Shown here: one piece after another, positions 32,743-41,011 of the stretch | How positions within the stretch are numbered: position 1 is the first letter of the stretch | Layout of the letters: the number at the start of each line of letters is the position of its first letter | Assembly: GCA_019115765.1 (NCBI GenBank) | Contig: DXCZ01000003.1 | Span: 1-51,449, forward strand | Length of the DNA stretch: 51,449 nucleotides | Direction: 5' to 3' | Source of the DNA: Candidatus Mediterraneibacter stercoripullorum | GTDB lineage: Bacteria; Bacillota; Clostridia; Lachnospirales; Lachnospiraceae | Translations under genes and position numbers: made by a program | The notes under the pieces: model-generated | Databases searched by the model: none | The model's input: only the letters and a program-made list of their open reading frames with translations | What the model was told of the DNA's origin: nothing

Positions 32743-33579
32743 ATGATACAGGATATACAGCCCCATCGATATAATAATCAGTATCGGCCGGTCCTGCCGG
32801 ATCCGGATTGTTATGCCATGTACTATGAGCCCCATGCGGCGCTGCTCAGGAAGACTCCGGATGGAATTGAGTTCCCAAGATTCCAGGATCTGGAACGGCT
32901 GAACGAAGAGATATACGAGGAGAGCATATATCTTTTTACGATCGATGAGGAACGATATTATCTGGTACAGGATATCAACCGGGAGCCGCTGTCCACATTT
33001 ACGATGGAAAATACAGAGATTTTCCGGGAGGCAGAACCGCGGTACCTCTCTTTTGCAGGAATCACAGGCTATCAGCTGAACAACTGGTATGAAAGCCATA
33101 AGTACTGCGGAAGATGCGGGCACATTATGAAAAGAGACGGGAAGGAACGGATGCTCTACTGCGAGGAATGCCATAATATGGAATTTCCCAAGATCTGTCC
33201 GGCGGTTATTATCGGCGTTACAGACGGCAGCCGCATTCTCATGTCAAAATATGCAGGAAGGGCTTATAAAAAATATGCACTTCTGGCTGGATTCACCGAG
33301 ATCGGTGAAACATTGGAAGAGACAGTGGCCCGTGAGGTAATGGAAGAGGTCGGGTTGAAGGTTAAAAATATCCGCTATTATAAATCTCAGCCATGGTCCT
33401 TCAGCGACACGCTTCTTATGGGATTCTACTGTGAGCTGGACGGTGACGGGACGATCACTCTGGACAGGGAGGAACTTGCTCTTGCAGAGTGGTTTGAACG
33501 GGAAGATATTCCGGATCACATGTCCATGGAGAGTCTGACCAACGAAATGATAATGAAGTTTAAAAACGGAGAAGTATAG
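32743..33579 (+). CDS. nudC: NAD(+) diphosphatase NudC
   Basis: A 278-residue Nudix hydrolase that cuts NADH to NMNH and AMP and in E. coli removes NAD caps from RNA. The zinc finger uses C122, C125, C140 and C143. The Nudix box spans about 183-205 (GFTEIGETLEETVAREVMEE). The NudC marker SQPWSFS follows. The length fits the family. It precedes the bacteriohemerythrin gene by 12 nt, so they are co-transcribed, perhaps for redox stress. Confidence 0.95.
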   Translation: MIQDIQPHRYNNQYRPVLPDPDCYAMYYEPHAALLRKTPDGIEFPRFQDLERLNEEIYEESIYLFTIDEERYYLVQDINREPLSTFTMENTEIFREAEPRYLSFAGITGYQLNNWYESHKYCGRCGHIMKRDGKERMLYCEECHNMEFPKICPAVIIGVTDGSRILMSKYAGRAYKKYALLAGFTEIGETLEETVAREVMEEVGLKVKNIRYYKSQPWSFSDTLLMGFYCELDGDGTITLDREELALAEWFEREDIPDHMSMESLTNEMIMKFKNGEV

Positions 33580-33591
33580 GAGGAAGCATAT

Positions 33592-34014
33592 ATGCGAGCA
33601 GAATTTGATGACAGCCTTGTAACTGGAAATGAGATGATCGACGGCCAGCATAAGGAACTGATCGATAAGATCAACAAGCTTCTTGACAGCTGTGAGACGA
33701 GTAAGGATAAGGTAGTTGCGGTGAAGACACTGGATTACCTTGCGGATTATACGGAGTTTCATTTCGGCGAGGAGGAAAAGCTTCAGGAGTCAATCGGATA
33801 TCCGGGAATCAATGAGCACAAGAAAGAACATGACAAGCTCCGCCAGGTGGTAAAGGATCTTTACAATATGCTGGAGGAAGAGGAAGGTCCGTCAGATGCG
33901 TTTGTAGAGCAGGTAAATGTTAATGTGATCGAGTGGCTTTACAGACATATCAAGGGATTTGACCGTTCTGTAGCAGAGTATAAATTTATGAATGAGAGCA
34001 GCGAGAGACTGTAA
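33592..34014 (+). CDS. Bacteriohemerythrin
   Basis: A 140-residue four-helix protein with a diiron site. The ligands are H20 (GQH), H57 and E61 (FHFGEE), H76 and H80 (HKKEH), and H119 and D124 (YRHIKGFD), a complete hemerythrin set. It binds oxygen reversibly and in anaerobes may act as an oxygen sensor or scavenger. It has no fused signalling domain. The ATG at 33592 follows GGAGGAAGC. It is downstream of nudC and ends in a terminator shared with pepT. Confidence 0.95.
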   Translation: MRAEFDDSLVTGNEMIDGQHKELIDKINKLLDSCETSKDKVVAVKTLDYLADYTEFHFGEEEKLQESIGYPGINEHKKEHDKLRQVVKDLYNMLEEEEGPSDAFVEQVNVNVIEWLYRHIKGFDRSVAEYKFMNESSERL

Positions 34015-34097
34015 ATTTGTATTGCCTTCTTGTAAATACAGGGCAGATACAGGAGCAACCATATATCAGCCGGCGTCTGGCTGACAGAACAGATAAC

Positions 34098-34175
34098 AAG
34101 CCATACAAAAATGTTTTCCCAGAACTCATTTAACTGAGTGCATATCCGGATAACATGTCTGTATGGCTTTTCTTA
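34098..34175 (+). terminator. Terminator after the bacteriohemerythrin gene
   Basis: AAGCCATACA (34098-34107) pairs with TGTATGGCTT (34160-34169), followed by TTTCTT. The long loop contains its own ACTCA/TGAGT hairpin. It lies between convergent genes. Confidence 0.65.
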
Positions 34176-34196
34176 ATGATCAGCAATATTTTGAAT

Positions 34197-35435
34197 TCAG
34201 TTTTTACTGTCTTTTTCCCATTGGGAATAAATCTTTACCAGTTCCATGGCGACGTTACATGCAGCCTCCATCCCTTCTGAAGTGATATGCTCATAGGGGC
34301 CGTGATATCCATGGCCGCCTGTACCCAGATTGGGGCAGGGAAGTCCTTTGAAGCTGAGCTGTGCCCCGTCCGTGCCACCGCGGATAGGCAGTATCAGAGG
34401 CTTGATTCCAACATTATGGCACGCTTTTTCTGCATTTTCAATCAGGTGCATGGATTCTGCAATGATCTCAGCCATATTCCGATACTGATCGGTAATGATC
34501 AGAGCCACCGTTCCCCGGCCGTATTTCTGATTCATCATTTTTACAATTTCGTGCAGTGTCTGTTTCCTCTTCTCAAAAGAAGCTGCCTGGTGATCCCGGA
34601 CAATGTAATGGAGGACGGCTTCAGCCACATCGCCCTTCATGTCGGTCAGATGATAGAATCCTTCATATCCTTCTGTGTCACGCGGTGTTTCTCCGGAAGG
34701 CAGCAGAGAATTGATCTCCATGGCCACCAGAGAAGCATTTACCATGATATTTTTTGCTGAGCCAGGGTGAACATTTACCCCTGTTATCTTAAATTCCGCA
34801 CGGCATGCATTGAAATTCTCGTACTGGATCTCTCCTTCTGTATCTCCGTCAAGAGTATAAGCAAAATCAGCGCCAAATTCTTCGAGGTCAAAATTGGCCG
34901 CTCCCAGACCGATCTCTTCATCCGGGGTGAAGGCTATGGCTACAGGGCCGTGAGGAATATCTCCATCCATAAGCCGTTCAGCCATGGTCATGATCTCCGC
35001 AATCCCTGCCTTATCATCGGCGCCCAGGATCGTGGTGCCGTCACTGGTGATCAGTGTGCGTCCTTTCAGACCGGGCAGGTGGGGAAACTGTTCCGGAGAG
35101 AGGACACGACCGCTGTCGCCCAGAGGCAGATCCCGTCCGTCATAATCCTTGTAAACTACCGGGATGATCCGATGATCACAGAAGTCAGACACGGTGTCCA
35201 TGTGAGCGATGAAGCCGAGGACCGGACGGTCCTCATAACCGGGCGAGGGCGGGATATGGGCGTACAGATAACATTTGGTATCTACCTTGACGTCCGTGAT
35301 CCCCATAGTGAACAGTTCCCGGTAGAGATGCCATGCAAGTTCAAACTGGCATGCGCTGGAGGGAACGGAGCTGCTTTCCTCGTCGCTGGGAGTACGGATG
35401 GTTACATATTTTAGAAGCCTGTCGCAACAGTTCAT
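34197..35435 (-). CDS. pepT: Peptidase T (tripeptide aminopeptidase)
   Basis: A 412-residue dizinc M20B metallopeptidase that removes the N-terminal residue from tripeptides in the cytoplasm. Zinc-binding motifs include GFIAHMDTVSDF, GADDKAGIAEIM and FTPDEEIGLGA. The dimer domain is at about 210-330. The length fits the family (about 408). The ATG at 35435 follows AAGGAG. It is leftward, as is pyrC upstream, but an 82-nt gap lies between. Confidence 0.95.
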   Translation of the reverse strand: MNCCDRLLKYVTIRTPSDEESSSVPSSACQFELAWHLYRELFTMGITDVKVDTKCYLYAHIPPSPGYEDRPVLGFIAHMDTVSDFCDHRIIPVVYKDYDGRDLPLGDSGRVLSPEQFPHLPGLKGRTLITSDGTTILGADDKAGIAEIMTMAERLMDGDIPHGPVAIAFTPDEEIGLGAANFDLEEFGADFAYTLDGDTEGEIQYENFNACRAEFKITGVNVHPGSAKNIMVNASLVAMEINSLLPSGETPRDTEGYEGFYHLTDMKGDVAEAVLHYIVRDHQAASFEKRKQTLHEIVKMMNQKYGRGTVALIITDQYRNMAEIIAESMHLIENAEKACHNVGIKPLILPIRGGTDGAQLSFKGLPCPNLGTGGHGYHGPYEHITSEGMEAACNVAMELVKIYSQWEKDSKN

Positions 35436-35517
35436 TTCAGTTTTCTCCTTATTTGTTGTCTGTTTTTCTTAATATATCCATTAACTGTCTTCCATATTTT
35501 GAGAGGATGGCGATATA

Positions 35518-36780
35518 TTAGTCATGATAAACAATATTTCCGCCGCACAGGGTCATTTTGACCTTTCCGTACAGATTCCATCCGGTAAATGGCGTATTAG
35601 AGGAAAGGGAAAGATAGCTTTCCGGCATCCACTGCTCCTCCGGGTCAAATATGACGAGGTCAGCAGGACAGTTCGGCTGAATCCTGCCGCAGGGCAGGTG
35701 GTAGAGCCTGGCCGGATTGACAGTCATTTTCTCAAGCAGCTGCATCATGGTCAGGTGGCCCGGACGCACCAGCGAAGTGATGCCCAGAGCAAGTGAGGTT
35801 TCAAGCCCGGTTATCCCGCTTGGCGCGGCAGTGATGGAGCGTTCTTTCTCTTCCATGCTGTGAGGAGCATGGTCAGTGGCGATAATATCGATGGTGCCGT
35901 CTGCAAGACCGCGGATAATAGCCTGCCGGTCATCCTCTGTACGGAGAGGCGGATTCATTTTCGCCAGAGTGCCGTACCTGAGAACAGCATCCTCCGTGAG
36001 AGTAAAATGGTGGGGAGTGGCCTCAGCGTGCAGGCTGGCTCCCAGGGAACGGAATATTCTTACCAGTTCTACGGATCGTCCGGAACTGATATGCTGTATC
36101 ACTACATGCGCCCCGGAACGGAGAGCAAGCATGCAGTCCCGCGCGACCAGCGATTCCTCGGCAACAGAAGGGGAACCGTAAATTCCCAGACGGTCAGAAA
36201 CCGGCCCGTGATTGATCCCATTGTTTTTGATAAATGAAGGATCCTCTTCATGAAGACTGATGGGAACATCAAGTTCTCCTGCCTTCTTCATGGCTTTATA
36301 CAGAAAAGCACCATCCCGGAGAGGAATTCCGTCATCAGTAAAACCGCAGGCACCTGCTGACTTCAGCGCTGCCATATCAGTCAGCTCCATACCCTTGAGC
36401 CCTATTGACACACTGGCTGCCTGATAAACGTGAACCGCCTCCATTTCTGCCTTTTCAAGATTCTGAGTGAGTACCGGAACTGAGTCAATCACCGGAGAAG
36501 TATTTGCCATGCATATGACGGAGGTAAAACCGCCTTTTGCAGCAGCCAGAGCACCGGTGTGAATCGTTTCCTTGTAGGTGAATCCGGGATCCCGGAAATG
36601 AACATGAGTATCGACAAGTCCCGGAGCAACGGTAAGTCCGGAAGCGTCTACAGTCTCTTCCCCTGGATGTTCTGGCAGATTTTCTCCTGTTTCCGTGATC
36701 AGACCGTCCTGGATACGGATATCAGCTATGCCGCTGAATCCGGAATCCGGATCCATGAGCAATCCATTTTTTATAATCAT
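35518..36780 (-). CDS. pyrC: Dihydroorotase
   Basis: A 420-residue amidohydrolase that makes dihydroorotate in pyrimidine synthesis. The metal motif is VDTHVHFRDPG; further conserved parts are CMANTSPVID, TPHHFTLTED and IATDHAPH. The ATG at 36780 has GAGGAGG at 7 nt; the frame runs upstream to 36849, which is inside the promoter region. It is of the class I (PyrC type in Firmicutes) form. No other pyr genes are near. Confidence 0.95.
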   Translation of the reverse strand: MIIKNGLLMDPDSGFSGIADIRIQDGLITETGENLPEHPGEETVDASGLTVAPGLVDTHVHFRDPGFTYKETIHTGALAAAKGGFTSVICMANTSPVIDSVPVLTQNLEKAEMEAVHVYQAASVSIGLKGMELTDMAALKSAGACGFTDDGIPLRDGAFLYKAMKKAGELDVPISLHEEDPSFIKNNGINHGPVSDRLGIYGSPSVAEESLVARDCMLALRSGAHVVIQHISSGRSVELVRIFRSLGASLHAEATPHHFTLTEDAVLRYGTLAKMNPPLRTEDDRQAIIRGLADGTIDIIATDHAPHSMEEKERSITAAPSGITGLETSLALGITSLVRPGHLTMMQLLEKMTVNPARLYHLPCGRIQPNCPADLVIFDPEEQWMPESYLSLSSNTPFTGWNLYGKVKMTLCGGNIVYHD

Positions 36781-36808
36781 CTCGATAGCCTCCTCATCGT
36801 TTTTACTA

Positions 36809-36837
36809 AGTATACCCTGAATGATGATTCCAATCAA
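36809..36837 (-). promoter_or_regulatory. Sigma-A promoter of pyrC
   Basis: On the minus strand TTGATT (36832-36837) and TATACT (36809-36814) have a 17-nt spacer. It confirms the start at 36780. Confidence 0.7.
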
Positions 36838-36874
36838 TATAGAAAACATCCATGTATCTTGCTGCCCGTGGAAA

Positions 36875-36920
36875 TAAAGGCCGGGAGGGCGTCCGCAGTT
36901 TCAGCGGCCAGCCCTCCCGG
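36875..36920 (-). terminator. Terminator after the PPi-PFK gene
   Basis: CCGGGAGGGC (36881-36890) pairs perfectly with GCCCTCCCGG (36911-36920), with an inner CCGC/GCGG stem. On the minus strand CCTTTATTT follows. Confidence 0.75.
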
Positions 36921-36936
36921 AGGAGGAGTAGTATGT

Positions 36937-38169
36937 TTAAAGCTGCCTGAAGAGGTGACGCGGAATACCGTCTACCATGATGGGGGATACATCGCCCTGG
37001 ATCAGCGGACGGACGTAATTAACAAATTCTTCTGTCACGTAGGTTCCCTCTTCATTTACCCATTCGCGGGGAACCAGTTTCTCATCGTTGGCAATCTTAT
37101 GGACATCTTTGACTTCGGTTCCGCTCTGATAAGGATCGTCGGACAGTCGTTTCAGCACGACCATTTTACCGGAGTCGCCTTCATCAGCTGCCTTGACAGC
37201 CGCGCCTCCTACCTGGGAAGCCTCCAGAATATCAATACGTGACGCACAGTGGGAGGCGGAACGCTGGAGGGAACTCAACTCTATGGAACGGGTCTTGCAT
37301 CCGATCTCCCCGGCAATGTAGCTGGCGAGATAATTGGCTGTTCCTGAGAGCTGCTTATGTCCGAACGCATCTACGAAATCAATGCTCTGTCCCAGTTCAC
37401 ATACATAGCGTCCGTCTGCAAGCCGGATTCCCTCGGATACAGCAACAACTACGGAAGGCTTCTGAGCGAGGAGATCCCTGACTTTTGCGCCAAATGCTTC
37501 GATGTCAAATGGAAGCTCCGGCAGATAAATGAGATCAGGTCCCGCGCAGTCCTCTCCTTTTGCCAGAGCTGCGGCTCCGGTAAGCCAGCCTGCGTTCCTG
37601 CCCATGATCTCAACGATCGATACCAGACCCCGTTCGTATTCCAGACAGAAACTGTCGCGTATGATCTCTTTGACAGACGTCCCGATATATTTGGCTGCGC
37701 TTCCGTATCCGGGAGTATGGTCAGTCAGTGCCAGATCGTTGTCGATCGTCTTGGGGCAGCCGATAAATCTGGTCGGCTGTCCTGTTACAATAGCGTAGTC
37801 GGACAGCTTTTTGATCGTGTCCATAGAGTCATTGCCGCCTATATAGATAAATGCTTCGATATCAAGCTTGTTCAGGATAGAAAAAATCTTCTCGTAGACT
37901 TCTCTGTCCTGATGGATCTCCGGCAGTTTATACCGGCAGGATCCCAGAAATGCGGCCGGAGTTCTCTTCAGCAGTTCTGCGTCAAGATCATTGGTAATGT
38001 ATTCCGACAGATCAATATAACGCTCTTGAAGAAATCCCTGGATCCCATGCAGCATGCCATATACTTTTCCGGCTCCGCGGTCCTTCGCTGTCCGGTAAAC
38101 TCCTGCGAGACTTGAATTGATCGCAGCGGTAGGACCGCCTGATTGTCCGACGATAACGTTTCCTTTCAT
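36937..38169 (-). CDS. pfp: Pyrophosphate-dependent 6-phosphofructokinase
   Basis: A 410-residue glycolytic enzyme. The residues that separate PPi from ATP enzymes are both of the PPi type: D114 in GGNDS where ATP enzymes have Gly, and K140 in PKTIDND where they have Gly. The substrate motifs MGRNAGWLTG and ELSSLQRSASHCAS are also visible. The ATG at 38169 follows GGAGG; the frame extends to 38196 without a site. It lets the cell save ATP in glycolysis and is reversible. Confidence 0.92.
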   Translation of the reverse strand: MKGNVIVGQSGGPTAAINSSLAGVYRTAKDRGAGKVYGMLHGIQGFLQERYIDLSEYITNDLDAELLKRTPAAFLGSCRYKLPEIHQDREVYEKIFSILNKLDIEAFIYIGGNDSMDTIKKLSDYAIVTGQPTRFIGCPKTIDNDLALTDHTPGYGSAAKYIGTSVKEIIRDSFCLEYERGLVSIVEIMGRNAGWLTGAAALAKGEDCAGPDLIYLPELPFDIEAFGAKVRDLLAQKPSVVVAVSEGIRLADGRYVCELGQSIDFVDAFGHKQLSGTANYLASYIAGEIGCKTRSIELSSLQRSASHCASRIDILEASQVGGAAVKAADEGDSGKMVVLKRLSDDPYQSGTEVKDVHKIANDEKLVPREWVNEEGTYVTEEFVNYVRPLIQGDVSPIMVDGIPRHLFRQL

Positions 38170-38388
38170 ATAAGATACCTCCGTTATAATATTCATCTTT
38201 CAGAAACAGCCCGGTTCTGAAAAAGCTCTATTACCAGTTTAGTGCATTGTGACTAATTTGTAAATGGAAAAATAAAAAATATGGGCAAAATAACGAAAAG
38301 GAGGGAAAAAAGAGAAAAAAGCAGAAAAAGATGATAAGATAACTTTAACACAGCGCAAAAGCGCGTCAGAACAAAGGAGAGGAATCAA

Positions 38389-39489
38389 ATGAAACAGTAT
38401 GATTATCTGATCGTCGGTGCGGGTCTGTACGGAGCGGTCATGGCTTATGAACTTGGAAAAAAAGGAAAGAAATGTCTTGTGATCGACCGTAGAGATCACA
38501 TTGCCGGAAATATTTACTGTGAAGATGTAGAAGGAATCCATGTTCACAAATACGGAGCACATATTTTCCATACGTCCGACCGGAAGATCTGGGACTATAT
38601 GAATCAGTTCGCAGAGTTTAACAATTATATAAATTCACCGGTTGCCGTTTACAAGGATGAGCTGTACAATCTGCCGTTTAACATGAACACATTCAGCAAG
38701 ATGTGGGGGATCCGCACACCTGCTGAGGCAAAAGAAATCATCGAGAAGCAGCGGAAAGAGACCGGGATCACAGAACCGAAAAATCTGGAGGAACAGGCAC
38801 TCTTTCTCGGAGGACGCGATATATATGAGAAGTTGATCAAGGGGTACACGGAGAAGCAGTGGGGCAGAAAATGTACAGAGCTTCCAGCATTTATCATTAA
38901 ACGTCTTCCCTTCCGTTTTATTTATGATAATAATTATTTTAATGACAGATATCAGGGAATCCCGATCGGAGGATATACAGCGATCGTGGAGAAGATGCTG
39001 GAAGGAGCGGATGTCCGGACCGGTGTTGATTTCTTCGAATTCCGGAAGGAAAACCCGGATATTGCGGAGAAGATCATATTTACCGGCATGATCGATGAAT
39101 ACTTCGGATATAGGCTGGGGGCTCTGGAGTATCGTTCCGTACGTTTTGAGACGGAAGTGCTTGACTGTGAGAATTATCAGGGAAATGCTGTTGTGAACTA
39201 TACGGACCGTGAAGTTCCATATACACGTGTGATCGAGCACAAGCATTTTGAGTTTGGAAAACAGGAGAAGACAGTTATTTCCAGAGAGTATTCTTCTGAG
39301 TGGAGCGTGGGCATGGAGCCCTATTATCCTGTAAATGACGAGAAGAACAATGCTCTTTTTGAAGAATATAAGAAACTGGCGGAAAAAGAGGAGAATGTTA
39401 TTTTCGGAGGAAGACTGGGAGACTACAAATACTACGATATGGATAAAGTAGTAGCTGCGGCGCTTGCGCGTCTGGAAGAGATGGAGTAG
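38389..39489 (+). CDS. glf: UDP-galactopyranose mutase
   Basis: A 366-residue flavoenzyme that converts UDP-galactopyranose to UDP-galactofuranose for surface glycans. The FAD motif is GAGLYGAVMAYELGKKG; other conserved parts are YGAHIFHTSD, YTEKQWGR and GGRLGDYKYYDMD. The length is normal. The ATG at 38389 follows AAAGGAGAGG. No glycosyltransferase genes are adjacent, so its product must be used by enzymes coded elsewhere. Confidence 0.95.
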   Translation: MKQYDYLIVGAGLYGAVMAYELGKKGKKCLVIDRRDHIAGNIYCEDVEGIHVHKYGAHIFHTSDRKIWDYMNQFAEFNNYINSPVAVYKDELYNLPFNMNTFSKMWGIRTPAEAKEIIEKQRKETGITEPKNLEEQALFLGGRDIYEKLIKGYTEKQWGRKCTELPAFIIKRLPFRFIYDNNYFNDRYQGIPIGGYTAIVEKMLEGADVRTGVDFFEFRKENPDIAEKIIFTGMIDEYFGYRLGALEYRSVRFETEVLDCENYQGNAVVNYTDREVPYTRVIEHKHFEFGKQEKTVISREYSSEWSVGMEPYYPVNDEKNNALFEEYKKLAEKEENVIFGGRLGDYKYYDMDKVVAAALARLEEME

Positions 39490-39531
39490 TCTGGATAATT
39501 CTAAAATAATTGTAAAAAATACAAAAGTATA

Positions 39532-39625
39532 TTGCTTTTATCTTCACATTAAAGTATAGTATAAATACTTTTATCAGTCAGATGATTTCCCGTGCAGACC
39601 CGGATGTCAGTCCGGGCCTGCACGG
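39532..39625 (+). promoter_or_regulatory. Promoter and leader hairpin of the pseudokinase operon
   Basis: TTGCTT (39532-39537), 17 nt, TATAGT (39555-39560) form a promoter. The transcript begins with a strong two-part hairpin: CCGTGCAG (39590-39597) with CTGCACGG (39618-39625), and CCCGGA with TCCGGG inside. No T-run follows, so it is probably a leader structure. A 39-codon frame (39642-39761) follows with an AAGGG site; it overlaps the pseudokinase start. Confidence 0.5.
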
Positions 39626-39736
39626 TCAATGAAGGGTATACATGGATTCCTTACAGCAGAGTTCTTTGAAATATATGAACCTGCGAAGCGGACAGCAGGG
39701 GGCTGGCCGTAACAGATCGCGGTCTGTGGATCGGAT

Positions 39737-41011
39737 ATGGAAGAAATGTATGAAGTCTTAAAGTTTATCGAACATGGCGCACACTGCAGACAGAGTATGG
39801 ACTGCGTTCAGGGTACTCTGCTTATCAGTTGTCTGCGCGGCAATCCAGAAATAAAAAAGAATATTTTATTTGAATGGTTCCGGCAGCTCGCTTTATGCCT
39901 GGAACAGTTTCAACGCTGCCGGAATGGACAGAATTACCGGTATCTCAGCCCGTACAGTATTGTCGTATCGGAGGAAGAAGGCCTGCTGCTCCTTGATCTG
40001 GACAGTCCGGAAAATGAATTTGCTATAAAGATGATGCAGCACAGGGCAGTAAGGACTCGTTTTGTCCTGCCCGTCCGGAGTGGAAACGGTGAGACGGCTG
40101 CATGTGCGGATCTGTTTGCGATGGGCAGGATAATACAGCTGATGCTTGCCTGTGTCCGTGTTTTTCCGTCGATGACAAGACGAGAGGAAATACGCCTGTT
40201 CAGGCTTACTGAACGGTGTACAGCTGCATCTGGAAAAAGATATACGGATTTCCGGCAGCTGATAAAGGATCTGCCGGAGAATTCTGTGCAGTCCGGAAAC
40301 CGAAGTCGGTTTGAGGTGTCAGAACAGGCATATCTCGGGAAGAGATCTCCATGGTCATATGCCGGCTGGAAGAAAAATGGGACTTTGGCTCTTGCAGGGC
40401 TTTTACTATTCACGTTGATAGGAGCGGCAACTGCCCGTTTTTTCTATGCGGAAAGTAAAGAGAAGCTTCCGGCAGGTCCGATTCCGGAAGAAGTGGAACA
40501 GGAGACAATGGTTGATACAGGACAACAGGCATCCGGCGAAGAGGAGAGGGCAGATGATATATGGACTGGAAGTGAAGAGGAGAAAGTGTTCTACATGGAG
40601 ATGGCTGAGAAGGCCGTTCAGGCATGGATGCTGGAAAATAATACGATGGGAAATCAGTCTGTCATCACTTATGGCTGCGAGCTGGAGCGGAGCATTCTGG
40701 CTGCCCTGGCAGCAGTCTATGAGCGGGAAGAGATGACGGAGGAAGCACTTTTGACTTATGAAAGACTGATCGAAACAGAAGAAAGGACAGAAAAGATTGA
40801 AAGTGCGGGAATAAAAAAGATGACCCTGGAGGCGGAAAGGGGACAGTATGCCCAGGCTTTGCTCACAGGTGACACGGTACTGGAGAAGATCGGATCATCT
40901 CAGCAGGTGGAAAGCCTTATGAATGAATACAGAAATCAACAGAGCGGAGAGGGGGAGAAGGATGAAGAGAATGAAGAAAACGAAGAGAAGATTCAGGAAA
41001 CACAGGAATAA
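39737..41011 (+). CDS. Membrane-anchored EssB-like pseudokinase
   Basis: A 424-residue protein. The N-terminal part (about 1-200) resembles a protein kinase C-lobe, with SPYSIVVSEEEGLLLLDLD in the place of the catalytic and DFG loops and ADLFAMGRIIQLML as a helix F-like segment. The kinase N-lobe and the catalytic Asp and Lys are missing, so it should not phosphorylate. A single span is at 215-233, and the external part is acidic and helical (TPR-like). This order matches EssB/YukC of type VII secretion in topology and length, but no other type VII gene is near. It overlaps the next gene by 50 nt. Confidence 0.55.
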   Translation: MEEMYEVLKFIEHGAHCRQSMDCVQGTLLISCLRGNPEIKKNILFEWFRQLALCLEQFQRCRNGQNYRYLSPYSIVVSEEEGLLLLDLDSPENEFAIKMMQHRAVRTRFVLPVRSGNGETAACADLFAMGRIIQLMLACVRVFPSMTRREEIRLFRLTERCTAASGKRYTDFRQLIKDLPENSVQSGNRSRFEVSEQAYLGKRSPWSYAGWKKNGTLALAGLLLFTLIGAATARFFYAESKEKLPAGPIPEEVEQETMVDTGQQASGEEERADDIWTGSEEEKVFYMEMAEKAVQAWMLENNTMGNQSVITYGCELERSILAALAAVYEREEMTEEALLTYERLIETEERTEKIESAGIKKMTLEAERGQYAQALLTGDTVLEKIGSSQQVESLMNEYRNQQSGEGEKDEENEENEEKIQETQE

